Below, in pieces: positions 10,153 through 20,882 of a DNA stretch of 64,000 bases (position 1 is the stretch's first letter; each line of letters opens with the position of its first letter). Source of the stretch: Rotaria socialis (taxonomy: Eukaryota; Rotifera; Eurotatoria; Philodinida; Philodinidae). The translations under genes were made by a program, and so were the position numbers. Below the pieces are notes generated by a model. That model had not been told where the DNA came from. It did no database searches and saw nothing but the letters and a program-made list of their open reading frames with translations. The stretch lies in the NCBI GenBank assembly GCA_905331475.1, contig CAJNYU010003073.1:1-64000 (forward strand), given 5' to 3'.

Positions 10153-13100
10153 CTACATGAGAGTGCAAATGAGAGATGTCGGTGAATTTTGGCCAAGCGA
10201 TAGCGGTATGTATTTTTGAATTTCATCGAGGAAACAGAGATATGTGCTCAGAGTGAGAGGTGTGTGTTGACCATTGGCAGCTATTTCATCCTTTAGTTTA
10301 TCAAACATTGACTCCTGATTCTTGTTGCACATTGTATAGACTTGACGGAGCATACGTCCATTCATATTGGCAAATGCGGGCAGAAGACTGTGCAGATGGT
10401 TGTTGTTTAGGAACGATGCCACATGTTCATTTGTCCACAGGTCGATACAATGTGGTAAGTTCCTTAAAGCATAGATATGAATTAGAGAACTGTTCTAACT
10501 GTGAACATAGAGTATACAAGCCTCTATATGGCTAGTAGCTAATTACAGAGACAAATACATTTTACCATGTATTGGAAGTTCTCGATAAAAAGAAAATAAA
10601 CCTGTCTTTTTTAAAAGCAGTCTCTTGGGCTTTGGAAGAGTGCCCTTCGCCTCTGTAAGTACCCATGAATCTTTTAAAAAATATGGTCTCGAACAAAAGA
10701 CATATTTCTACGTAGCCTCTTATAGCTTCTAAACAAAGCATGCATCCCTGTTTGAACTGCCTCCTTATAAAAATGTTTCAGCAAAGCAAACGATTTGGAG
10801 AAACATTACACACATGTTGATTGACCGTTGACCATCTGAATTGTTAGATGTCATTTCTATTGGTGTTAAATGTGTTGCTGTTATGGATGGATCAGATCGC
10901 AGTTGATCTAGATTCTTAGTTGAATGCTGGAAATTTTTTCGTTGCTGATCGATCTCATTTTTTAATTTAAGATAAGCTTGATCGAAACCTAGCTTTGGAA
11001 AATCAACATAAATCTTTCCACTGACCGTGATACCTAACCATCCATCTGGCCGATAATTTGGCTTCATTACAATTGGTATTAAATGACAGCGACGTTCATA
11101 AGCATAGTGAGCTTCGGATTGACAGTAGACACTTTGTTTATATGCATCTGACATGCAGATTAAAACAAACTGTGAATTTTCAATTGCATCAGCCATCGCA
11201 ACCATAGTTGATCCATGCATCTGCTCTCGATCGAGCCATACACGAAAATGATCATTGTTCAGACGATCATGAAGACGATAGCACAAATCCTTGTCACTAT
11301 GAGAATAACTCAACATAATGTCATATTTGTAACTTATAGCACTTTGTGTCGTCGATTTTATAGCCGAGTTCGCAGTCGCTGTATCTTCTTTTTCCAGTTT
11401 CCAAATAAGACCTTCGACAGCTCGCCTTACGCCTTGCTCAGGTGATGAAATTAGAAGTGTTTTAAGATAAGATATGAATTGTGAGTTTTGTTTGAGTAAT
11501 GCAGCTGCTTCACTATTGAATGTCATAGCGAGAAGGATCTCGAGCGCTGGTTGCTGTTCTTTCAATGGATCAAATTTGATTTCTGTTGCACATCGAATAA
11601 GCTGTGGTAATATACCTTCCTTGATCAGTTCTTCTTTAATTTGATCATGTTGAACCAAACCTACACAAGAGACAGGATACAAACATTTTCTGGATGGCAT
11701 AAGCGTCAAATGTTATAGAGCAATTGGAATTAAGCAATGAATTAGAGCGACACCCAAGCTGAAAGGTTGGGCACGTCAAGTCATATCCACTAAGGGATTT
11801 TCATTTGTTTTGGACAATCTGCACTATTAACAATGTTTCTGATACTATGAAAACTGTATCGCAATTGAAAAGATATCTGTTTCGTCGCTTACAAATGGAA
11901 GAATACGAAAAATGAAATTTGATGTCAGGAAAGGACTTTTTGGTACTACAATTTTTCCCTTCAGAACTCGAGCCTACCCGTTAGAAAATTCTTATCTACA
12001 GGCTTGCATCTTTTCTATCGAATTGACAGATATCTTGACTTACTCTTTAAACAACGAAGTAGATTTCGTAGTCGTCGAATTTTTCGTGGATTATCAATTA
12101 CTTCGACGAGAAATCTGAAAAAAACATTGGCAATTTTGCTTGGATTGGCTAACATTTTAATATCTTGTTCTGTCATAATCGAAGCTAAAATACGATAAGC
12201 ATTAAATTGCATTTCTTCATTACCAATATCGATCAATTTCAATAGAATGGAAGATAATTGTCGACTTTTGATATAATCTAATAGATTCTGTTCTAGTGTC
12301 ATTGCATATAAATGAAACATGCAGATGCCTATCAAATCAATGCTCGATGTGTTAGCCGTAGAATTTGATAATGAAGATAGAATGAAAATAAAACCATCAA
12401 TAAGCTTTTCACAATCATCACGAATATCACTACTGAGCATTTCATCATTCTCCAAACCAAAATCGAACATAATAGCACAGTGTTTGTCTATAGCATTGTT
12501 TATCAATTGATTCCACTGCTGAAACGTAGCTACATGACTTTGGAACCATTGTGTAAACGGTTTTAATAGAGCAGTACGAACAACAGAATAGATGGCATGA
12601 CGACGATTGCCTTCATACCAAGCAATATAATCCGTGCATGTATTAAGTAAAAATGTTTGTGCTTCGTTGAGATTTTTTAATTCAGTAATTTGCATGAATA
12701 TATTGAAAAAAAATGGTGAACAAACGCATTTGACTATAACATCTAAGAGTGGTCCAAGTAACGCATCATTCTGAATTTCCAATCGACGTCTTGAAAGACG
12801 ATGAATGGCGCGAATCATAAAATCGACGGCATCGATTTGAAGATCTTGTAAATATTTCCCATGGATTGCAACTTCTATAAGACATTCGTTAAGTTCATCA
12901 ATGAGTGGCTTATGAATTAGAAGTTGTTTTACTGCGTTTACATTGATATCAGTGACATAATCACCAATAATTGCGAACAAGACTGAGATTTCGGAGAAAG
13001 CTGCACGAGATGATTGTTCGAGTCTTTGATCAGTTCGCCATTGGTGTAGTACATCTAAGTAGCAATCACGGATAATGATAAATAGTGGATGATTCACAAT

Positions 13101-13304
13101 GTCAGATTGATTGTAGGGATTGGTATCATCTATCGTAATGGATGTTGATATCTTTTGAATTGCATTGATATTGGTGGGGAATTTGAGTTTGTTCAATTCG
13201 GAGACAATCGTATCAAAGCATTTCTTGAGTTGTTCGATATTGAGAGATATTTCTTGTTCTTTAATTATAAGACATTGTTCGTCAATAATCGAAGATCCAC
13301 TCAT
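10153..13304 (-). CDS. TIR-domain protein with helical/ARM-like repeats and SAM-like C-terminus
   Basis: Three exons can be joined in frame: 12044-13304, 10814-11660 and 10153-10462 (total 2,418 nt, 805 residues). Intron 1 (383 nt) has donor GTAAGT and acceptor TTGTGTAG; the phase-1 join reads C-L-K-S-L-V-Q-H-D. Intron 2 (351 nt) has the weaker donor GTGTGT and acceptor TTTAAG, with phases that match. Residues 1 to about 530 are helix-rich and resemble ARM/HEAT repeats. Residues about 534-665 are a TIR domain: D-I-M-L-S-Y-S-H-S-D-K-D, W-L-D-R-E, S-Q-F-V-L-I-C-M-S-D-A-Y, then C-Q-S-E-A with the Glu (about 603) where NAD-cleaving TIRs such as SARM1 keep their catalytic residue. The last exon (L-W-T-N-E-H-V-A-S-F-L ... 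N-G-R-M-L) resembles a SAM-type helical bundle. ARM-TIR-SAM recalls SARM1, whose domain order differs. NADase activity is inferred, not shown. Confidence 0.8.
11661..12043 (-). other. Intron 1 of the TIR-domain gene
   Basis: Donor GTAAGT (minus strand, starting at 12043) and acceptor TAG (ending at 11661). The phase-1 join restores an uninterrupted helical repeat across the boundary. Confidence 0.75.
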
Positions 13305-14461
13305 CGTACTACGAGTCAGTAATTGAATTTCATTTTTTTATAATTATCTATGGTCAATTAATAGTATCTAGAATCAGTTTTAGTCGTCAACGGAAAGGAA
13401 ATTCGTCTGTTGCACACTTCATATGCTTTGAAAAGCAACGAGAGTAATCATGCATTGTGCTTTTCTGACGTTGAACAGAAGAAAAGGTAAGAGTAAGAAT
13501 TATTTTCTTTTTAACAGAGTTCTGTTCTACCACTATCATGCCATGAAAACATGAAATGTTTTCAACGTTGCTACTATGGTTAAAACACGAGGTGCACTTG
13601 TTTTTTTTTATTCCTGTTGTTATGCGACAATGTGATGCCCAAGGTGTCAATACATACAGACCGATTGTATGAAAGAACAAAGCAGCTCTGTCTGTATTGT
13701 TTTCAGAGAATATAGCCATTAGCATTCTTACTCAGAAATCACAATAGTTTTCACTATCTGTTCAGCGCATTTCGCAGAAAATGGTGCTTACATCTGAACA
13801 TGGAATACACCAGCTGGATAGTTCAGGTATTAATTTAAGTTTATTTTGTTTCAATGGGGGCTCTCACAGAATCAATCGTTGAGCATTACTATTGAGCACG
13901 ACCAATATTCGATTACGGTAATTGAAAACATAAAGGTTCTGACATATACTGAAAATAATTTTGTCTTGGTGTCGTGAACTCATTTCTCATGTCTCGCTAC
14001 CTCAGTCTTAACTACTCTAAGTAGTGCTGAATAGAAGGTCAAGATCTGTATCATCTATTAGTAATTATGCAATCTCTAGTCGACCATATCTTCATTCAGA
14101 TTAAGACTTGCGCATAGAACTCACACATATACACACTAAAGTATTTGAAAAGTTGCTGTTACAGATTGAGACAATCTTTAAACAAACACATGACATAGTT
14201 TTTTTTTGCCATTTAAAATACCGTTCTTTTTCTTTTTCTTCTATGCAGGTGTATAGTGCACAGAGGAAAAAATTTTAATGTAACATGTCCATGTGGCGTG
14301 CACTTGACAAATACTGCATTTCTCTGTTTCATAGCAACATACACGCGACTACATTATGTACAAGTGTCGGAATACGAATCTTTGTGGCATATTATTTTTT
14401 ATTTTCTTATAGTAACTCAAAACTTGCTTGTGCTATAGTAAACTCAACTTGTGTTACCATC
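13305..14461. other. Intergenic region with a possible upstream exon of the small MGSC protein
   Basis: Mostly non-coding. A pyrimidine tract ending in CTATGCAG at about 14248 is a good 3' splice site and may begin the 5' UTR exon of the small protein gene at 14462. No other coding signal is supported. Confidence 0.4.
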
Positions 14462-14653
14462 ATGGGAAGTTGCTACGGAAGTCATCCATCTGAGAATAAA
14501 TCGAATGTCTCACAAAATGGCAATAAGTCTCATGACCATTATGAAGAAGACAATGAGACTGATAATTACGACAATAACCTTGACAGTAGAAATGCAAGGA
14601 GAAGAAAAGCGGTGAAAGAAGGATTCAACCAAAAGCGGTCTCAACTCATATAG
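14462..14653 (+). CDS. Small MGSC-start protein, candidate N-myristoylated membrane-associated protein
   Basis: A 63-residue frame beginning M-G-S-C-Y-G-S. Gly2 with Ser at position 6-7 fits the general N-myristoylation pattern, and Cys4 is a likely palmitoylation site. The middle is acidic and Asn-rich (about 20-42) and the end is basic (R-N-A-R-R-R-K-A-V-K-E-G-F, 43-55). I do not recognise the family. The longer open frame upstream of this ATG is unlike it in composition, so the MGSC start is preferred. A splice acceptor at 14248 and AATAAA at 14724-14729, 71 bases past the stop, support a transcribed gene. Confidence 0.5.
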   Translation: MGSCYGSHPSENKSNVSQNGNKSHDHYEEDNETDNYDNNLDSRNARRRKAVKEGFNQKRSQLI

Positions 14654-14723
14654 TGAAAGAAACATTTTGTATTAAATGCGACAGCCAATCATTCTCAATT
14701 ATTACTACGACGATTTTACATAT

Positions 14724-14729
14724 AATAAA
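14724..14729 (+). promoter_or_regulatory. Polyadenylation signal of the small MGSC protein gene
   Basis: Canonical AATAAA within TATAATAAATAAAAC, at normal spacing after the stop codon at 14653. Confidence 0.45.
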
Positions 14730-14780
14730 TAAAACAACACTGCATGTAAAGAATATCATTACAAAGTACATAGAGAAAAA

Positions 14781-14802
14781 AGGCGTGGGTATGTGTGGAT
14801 GT
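14781..14802. repeat. Half telomere-like block
   Basis: Only the G-rich half (GGCGTGGGTATGTGTGGATGTG) is present; no C-rich partner lies within 100 bases. Confidence 0.4.
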
Positions 14803-15736
14803 GATTGAAACAGCGACAATCGATTTTGACCTTGTTCACGGATTTTGTCAGGTGGCTTATTATCTCCAAGTCAACCTAAGAAAACTTTTTCACACAGGAC
14901 TTTTTAATAGAAATTGAAATTGTGTTGGTTTTTACTATGATACAGAAATAATTACCGTTTATCGATGAGCATCTAGCTCGGATACATTTTCGAAGTTATT
15001 CGCTACGTTATTAGTGTGAGTTTTTCGTTTCGAGAATCTCATAATAGAGAAGTGATATTTTGGTCTGGTGGCAAGTAAATTAATGAGTGCTTCGTTAGGA
15101 TATGATATTGAAGACTTAAGTGTAATAAGTATCTTGAAATAGTTGATAACTTTTTCGGTAGCCAACTGGTCCGTAGTAGTCACAAAAGTTGCATAGGTCG
15201 TCTTCACAATGCCAAAGACGATTATGAATAAGTATCGTTTAGAAACTCCTATTCGTATTCAGATTATACTGTTGTGCACTGTGATGTATAACTTATGAGT
15301 GGAACATTTGTGGCACATTAGATTGCCTCTCTGCATTTGCCTTCAGTAGTCGTCAGTATTTCGGTAGGTATCGGTTACTTGAGTGACATATTTTATAATC
15401 GCCATTAGAATAGTTGACGATAGATGAAATGGGTTTGATTTTTTTATCTAGAATAGATATGCATCGAAGAATCATGTATCAAGGGGACAATGGCGGGCCA
15501 GCGTCCCAAATATACGTATGGCAATAAACTCTAATGTCTTACTACGAGTTTGAAAAAACGCTTGCAACTTTGCGAAAATACTACACAACTATGTATATTT
15601 ATGCTGGAAACGAGACATTTTTTCTTTCTTTTTTTCCGTTGAAATAAATAAATTAAAACATATCATTTAAAAAAAAGATTTATTTAAAAAAAACCATTGC
15701 TGTTTCGTCTTTCTGTGCAGTGTAATCGGCTACTAC
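14803..15736. other. Non-coding region
   Basis: No supported gene. A minus-strand open frame at about 14959-15240 has a plausible amino-acid mix and a hydrophobic start, but no motif and no clear gene structure. Confidence 0.35.
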
Positions 15737-16360
15737 TTGATATATTCCCCTGGCCACAAATAGTTTTACACGATACTTTTAATAAATCATCACTATAAAT
15801 GAACATTTTGAGAAAAGTAATTATATATTCAGGTAGGGCGTGGAGTTCTCTGAAACATGTATATGTTCGATCTAAATTGTATGTGCTTAGACAAAATACC
15901 TTAAAGAAAATGAATACAACCCTCACTGGATTCCTCGAAAGTGCATTTTTTTTGTGCACTTTCGTTCAAATTTTCACGCTATTTTTATCCTGCTTTCTTT
16001 CTTTTGCAAGTTTATTTTCAACAAAAGAACAAATTATAACAAAAGTAAGCCTATATTCTGAAAGTGGGTGAAATACTCTATCATTCTGTGTTTTTCTCAG
16101 TTTTCACTTTGCTACTTATCTGATGAACAAAAAGGGATAAGAAAAATCGAGCGTAATCAGGATTCTGATAACGAGAGTGCGTTCTTTATTCTTTGAGGTA
16201 TCTTTTTTATAAGCATATACAATTTAAATCAAATATATACACGATTGCAGAGAACTCCACGCCCTATCCGAATATATAATTACTTGTCTCAAAATGTTCA
16301 TTTATAGTGATCATATATTAAAAGTACTTTGTAAAACTATTTTTGACCAGTGGAATATAT
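15737..16360. mobile_element. Fold-back (MITE-like) element with inverted repeats of about 115 bp
   Basis: The segment 15741-15855 reappears inverted at about 16249-16365, close to 88% identical by eye. Both arms include ATAAATGAACATTTTGAGA and GGGCGTGGAGTTCTCTG. The interior of about 390 bases encodes no transposase. The structure is that of a non-autonomous fold-back or MITE insertion; a target-site duplication could not be fixed with confidence. Confidence 0.7.
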
Positions 16361-17052
16361 AAATGTCGAATCTTTCTTAGTATTGAAAAAGGCAATGTCT
16401 GACAAACTTTCTTATCCAATACTATTTCTTAGGCAAGTTTTTAATTTTCATATTTTTTGTGGTATGGCAATTGCCACCAATTGCCCTCTGGTGGCCCGCC
16501 AATGCAAGGTGATACATGTACTAGCGCCAGAAAAAAACAGAAAAAAAAGCACTTAAATCGAAAGCAGAATATATGTGGGTTTAAGTGAGTGTTTTTCAGT
16601 CTTCGCTACTATAATAAGACAAGCACCCACACCCGGACCAAAATTGAATGATAACTAGAAGGCTAAGAGATGATAGAATTAATTCTCAGAGTGGATCTGA
16701 TCCCGAAATATTCAACATTGCGGAATGCAATGACTACTCGAACGTACATGAATCTATAGAATCCAAATCAATCACAAATCTTTACAAGATGATGAATGTA
16801 TAAATGTATTTGCAAATTGCGTGGATAAAATATTTAATAATACCGCATTTTGCACTTGTGAACATTATCTTATACTTTTCGAGTCTTTATTTTGTTTTTC
16901 ATGCTGAACAATTATGATAGACAATGGGAAAATTTTTTTAAATGCAGCTTTAAATCAAAATCTATATGAGATATAGATATAATGATAGTAATCTGAAATA
17001 ATCGAAGTGCCAATATTATAGAAAATGAATAAAAATACAAGTTTGCATCTTA
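16361..17052. other. Non-coding region
   Basis: No gene is supported. A telomere-like block lies at 16573-16635. The remainder is AT-rich. Confidence 0.4.
16573..16635. repeat. Telomere-like block
   Basis: The left edge is ATGTGGGTTTAAGTGAGTG and the right edge is AAGCACCCACACCC; a member of the dispersed family. Confidence 0.5.
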
Positions 17053-17629
17053 TTAAGACGTATATAGTTTTGCAGTATTTGTATAGCCAGAAACAACGGC
17101 CCCGCCAGCAACTAAGATCACTCCACTACTTAACATCGATGCTCCGTGCAGATATCGTGCAGTAGTCATGTTCCCAGTTGCTGTCCATATTCTTGTTGAT
17201 GAGTCGTACTCTTGTGAACCAGTCAAATAGCCGATAGAGCCATACCCACCAGCAATCAAGACGTTTCCATTAGTTAGTACTGTGCCTGTGTGTACGTATC
17301 GTGCAGTGTTGATACTACCAGTTGTAGTCCAAAGTCCTGCCGATGGATCGTATAGCTCTGCAATGTTTGAAACACCACTAATGCCATATCCACCAGCAAC
17401 CAAGACTTTTCCATTGGATAGTATTGTTGCCACGAGATAGCATCGTGTAGTACTCATACTGCCAGTCGTCGTCCAAAGTTCTGTTGATGAATCGTACAGT
17501 TCGGTACTATTCAAATAGCCGCTAGAATTATATCCGCCAGTAGCTAAGATTTTTCCGTTAGTAGATGTCGCCATAGAGGGTCAGTATCGAGCAGCACTCA
17601 TACTGCTGGTGGTTGACCCTCCTAGGAAG
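17053..17629 (-). pseudogene. Kelch-repeat protein fragment with an in-frame stop
   Basis: Residues decoded from 17574 down to 17053 form three and a half Kelch motifs of about 48 residues, each with N-G-K-x-L-x-x-G-G-Y, a T-A/S-E-L-Y-D strand and a W-T-T/A-T-G-S/N-M-x-T/N-A/T-R turn. The same frame continues upstream as G-G-S-T-T-S-S-M-S-A-A-R-Y, but a TGA then interrupts it just before P-S-M-A-T-S. A possible acceptor (CTTCCTAG) precedes that piece. I find no upstream exons with further blades, so the beta-propeller is incomplete. Such Kelch/galactose-oxidase-like arrays are frequent in bacteria. It could be expressed from the internal ATG at 17574, but three blades would not close a propeller. 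Confidence 0.65.
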
Positions 17630-18198
17630 AAATGCTTTAATTTAATAATCTGAGATGGTCTATGCAGAAACTGTTCATCAGACTTGAATGAAATTGTTCA
17701 CTGCTTTTGATAATTACGTAAAACTTTTGAGGATTTTCCATAAATGAATCACTACATACGAAGGGCGAACTTATACTGGACAGCGCTGTTCAATCAAAAA
17801 TGTCCGATATGGGTCTGATCTTATTTGGCTTTTGCATAGTTTTTGGTTTTCAGAACCTTAGTGATATTTTCAGAGCTTCACATTTCAATTTTCTTATCAT
17901 GTTTGAAGCGCTTTTTAAAATTTGACAAAATCAGCTTCATTATGTTCGCTGACTCTCCTGAAGGTGTATGGATGTGAATTAAATATTGATATAGTCACCT
18001 CTCACAACATCAAATTTCAACCATGCTTCTACCTCACAAATTCACCCTTATTTTTGTTTTAGTTAGATCATTGAATGCTTTGCTAATGTATTCGAAGCAA
18101 AACAAGATGATATGCAGTATTTCGAAATCAATATTTACAGGCGAAATATAAGTATGTGACAATAGTCGAGCGTGACTTATTAATTTTGAAAAGTGATT
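17630..18198. other. Non-coding region
   Basis: I see no gene or strong repeat here; there is a weak GTGTATGGATGTG motif near 17965. Confidence 0.35.
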
Positions 18199-19059
18199 TT
18201 ATAGTAACAACATTATTGATATCAAAATAATCATTGGAAGAGAAAATCCCGCCGATATCTTTGATTTGTTTTTAGTACAAGAGTATGCGACAGGCTTTGC
18301 ACTACCACAAGGGGATTGTCGTTGACATAATGTATAACATGATGCACAATCTCCATTAGTATTTATCGTGGAAGTTGGGCATCCATTTGTTGTACAACAT
18401 TGACACTGACAACGTGTATTTCCACTATTCTGAGTTATGCATGAACCATTCGTTTGACCCAAATAGATTAATGATGGGCAAAGTGCTACGTATTGATTTT
18501 GACATGCTTGCGTACAAGTCACCGAGGAACATTGGGATATTGTAGCTATACCTACATCGATATTTGGTAAACAATTTGAACCCGACTGACAACACATACA
18601 TGAACAAGTCAAAGTTGAACCAGGAGCATTAGTTGCTCTACTAATTGTCGTTGTGGATGTTGTTGTTGTGATAGAACCTGTACACGTACCACTTATTCGT
18701 CCATTTTGATTCCATACACATTGAAATGGATATTGTGCAGAGCAAGATATACCACAGGCACTTGGTTGGCATTGATACGTAGTACTATAACCTACGAAAC
18801 TGGGTATACAAGTAGTAGAACTGGAAATACAGCAATCACATTGACAATTGTACAAGGGACTAACAGATGGTAAGCATTGTGCTGAAACGTGTCCAACAGG
18901 AGGATTTGTTTGACATTGAAAATAAGCATTACGACATTGTATTAGACATGTTTCTATCGTACATGATTGCATGTAAAGAGAACCAACGTTTGTTGGAGCA
19001 CAAAATTCACCAATACAACAAGAACATCGGCAAATGTCTTGTTGAGTTTGAACAGTGTA
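18199..19059 (-). CDS. Secreted or membrane-anchored Cys-rich repeat protein (5' incomplete)
   Basis: From the ATG at 18972 the frame gives 257 residues, but it stays open to 19059 and there encodes another C-R-C-S-C-C unit, so the true start is in an upstream exon that I cannot place. Four units of about 65-70 residues share the motif C-x-C-x-C-C-x(4-6)-C followed by three or four spaced Cys: C-R-C-S-C-C, C-Q-C-D-C-C, C-S-C-M-C-C, C-Q-C-Q-C-C. A Thr/Ser-rich linker (T-T-T-T-S-T-T-T) separates units two and three. The C-terminus ends in a hydrophobic stretch (S-L-P-M-I-I-L-I-S-I-M-L-L-L) directly at the stop, typical of a GPI-anchor signal. Cys density indicates an extracellular, disulphide-rich protein. 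I do not recognise a named family. Confidence 0.65.
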   Translation of the reverse strand, partial: YTVQTQQDICRCSCCIGEFCAPTNVGSLYMQSCTIETCLIQCRNAYFQCQTNPPVGHVSAQCLPSVSPLYNCQCDCCISSSTTCIPSFVGYSTTYQCQPSACGISCSAQYPFQCVWNQNGRISGTCTGSITTTTSTTTISRATNAPGSTLTCSCMCCQSGSNCLPNIDVGIATISQCSSVTCTQACQNQYVALCPSLIYLGQTNGSCITQNSGNTRCQCQCCTTNGCPTSTINTNGDCASCYTLCQRQSPCGSAKPVAYSCTKNKSKISAGFSLPMIILISIMLLL

Positions 19060-19988
19060 TTAACAATAATATTATAACGAGCAAATACATTTTTAGTAGC
19101 TTGATAGAAGACTATTTTTCACAAGCGAGTCGCATAAAAAGCGACTAAACTAACGCGTATTTACTCGGCATAAGACAAGAGAACGCGCAAGAAAAATAAG
19201 CTGACTTCTGCACTATATTTCATCGTCAGCTTTTTCTTTTTTTTTATATAAATATTAAAGCATGTTATCAACTAAAAGTGTATAGGATTCACACATGAAT
19301 TAAGAACAAAGTGTTTTTTCATCGATCCGTTGGATATCAACATTTTTTAATATACGGAATAGCAAAATGTTTTCTTATCAGCGAAGCACGTATTAGTGGT
19401 TTCAAAAAGTGATGCATTAAATTGGATTCTTATCATTAATCATAGGATAAAAACCATCTGAAAGATATATAAATAGATGTTTTCAATGTGGGGAATTGTG
19501 TTTGACATTCAAATTGTTTAAAAAAAACAGTTATTCTATAGAATAAAGAAGAGAACAAAATCTGAAGTAAGAAACTGATTGAAAGTAGATATGACGATGA
19601 TCTTTACTGGATTCGTATGAAATTAGATCTTGAATAGAGAATTGACTTGATTTCTGCCATACAGCTTATATGCGGATCTCTTCACCGTTAATATTGGTCA
19701 ATTGATTCAAAATTGAGTCGCTACTAATAAAAATCGTACGATCATATTCAATGATGAATAAAATTCTAAATCTTTTTTCAACTAGTTATAGTTCGTGTTA
19801 TGACAGCGTAATACTGTACAAGTAGTCAATGCGTTTTTTTGTCTAATTTATTTTACATGATATATCTGCTTGTAAAACTATTTGGCCAATGATCATTATG
19901 CAATAATAGACAATAAACCTATATAACTTCAATCGGCTTAGGAATATTTGGCTCGATGCTAAATGAGGATGAGTTTCATTCTGAACAT
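19060..19988. other. Intergenic region
   Basis: AT-rich; presumably holds the 5' exon and promoter of the Cys-rich gene. The plus-strand open frame at 18867-19148 is a shadow of that gene. Confidence 0.35.
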
Positions 19989-20882
19989 TTATTTATTAGT
20001 TTCATTTCGTGTAGATCGCACAAAAAAACGTGGATTTAATTTCAAAAAAGCATATTCAAAAAAGAAAGGACCTGCGTAAAGATTATTTTCTTTACTAAAA
20101 ATGACATAGTTATTGTTGCGTAGAAGTTCAAAGAATCTATGAACAAGAGTAACATTTGTCGGATGAAGTTCAATAAGAATTTGTCGTGGAAATAAACTCT
20201 TGCTCGAACTGAATACGAGAGGAAAGAAGTTATATTCACCACCTTCGATATCAATCTTAAGTATATCAATATATCGATTCGCATGATTCAATGCTTTGAT
20301 AATAGTCATCCAGCTCTTCGAACCATTCGGCTGAATTCCATCACCGAACATGACATTATGAAAAGTGCATGTTTTATTCGGACAAGTAAAATTATTTTTA
20401 TCAAAGGTATGAATTTCACAATGGGGCATCAATTTTTTCATATGAACTTCAAACGAAAAATCACCATTCGACCCAACACTGTAAACTAGACAGTCATCAC
20501 GCGATTCTAATCGATAGGGATCGCAGACCCATTTGCCCCCATCGCCCATCTTACCGATACGTCGACTGTGTGTACAATGAAAATTCGGTTCCCAAATCGA
20601 TATAAAAAAAATAGGATCTCCATATTTCATCATATTTTCTTCATCCTGATTAAAATAGACGTTTTTTCGTTCAATCCAGGTAACATTCGGTTCACATAAA
20701 AATCCATCGCTTTCCAAGAGAGATTGTTGACAGTCAGTGTTGATCGGTGCCATAGTGGCGAGTGAAATAGGTGATAGCGAAAATTTTGGCTGTGAACATG
20801 ATTGATAAGTCCACATGAATAAAAAACACAATAGAGCTATGACTCCTAATTGAACTATTGGTGGGATCGATGGCGCTGGCAT
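19989..20882 (-). CDS. METTL24-like (Methyltransf_22 family) type II membrane protein
   Basis: The start at 20882 (M-P-A-P-S) gives 297 residues; an upstream in-frame ATG at 20960 would add 26 residues before the anchor. Residues about 8-27 (P-I-V-Q-L-G-V-I-A-L-L-C-F-L-F) form one membrane segment near the N-terminus, as in a Golgi-type signal anchor. The lumenal part carries the family motifs: D-G-G-K-W-V-C-D-P-Y, then D-C-L-V-Y-S-V-G-S-N-G-D-F-S-F-E, which is the SAM-binding strand-loop, and later D-I-L-K-I-D-I-E-G-G-E-Y. Paired cysteines and several N-x-S/T sites fit a secretory location. Animal METTL24-like proteins are poorly characterised methyltransferases; the substrate is unknown. 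AATAAA on the minus strand overlaps the stop codon. Confidence 0.75.
   Translation of the reverse strand: MPAPSIPPIVQLGVIALLCFLFMWTYQSCSQPKFSLSPISLATMAPINTDCQQSLLESDGFLCEPNVTWIERKNVYFNQDEENMMKYGDPIFFISIWEPNFHCTHSRRIGKMGDGGKWVCDPYRLESRDDCLVYSVGSNGDFSFEVHMKKLMPHCEIHTFDKNNFTCPNKTCTFHNVMFGDGIQPNGSKSWMTIIKALNHANRYIDILKIDIEGGEYNFFPLVFSSSKSLFPRQILIELHPTNVTLVHRFFELLRNNNYVIFSKENNLYAGPFFFEYAFLKLNPRFFVRSTRNETNK

Noticed and set aside
14959-15240. Minus-strand open frame with a hydrophobic start and plausible amino-acid mix
   Set aside because: No motif, no clear donor/acceptor pair and no partner exon; not enough to call a gene.
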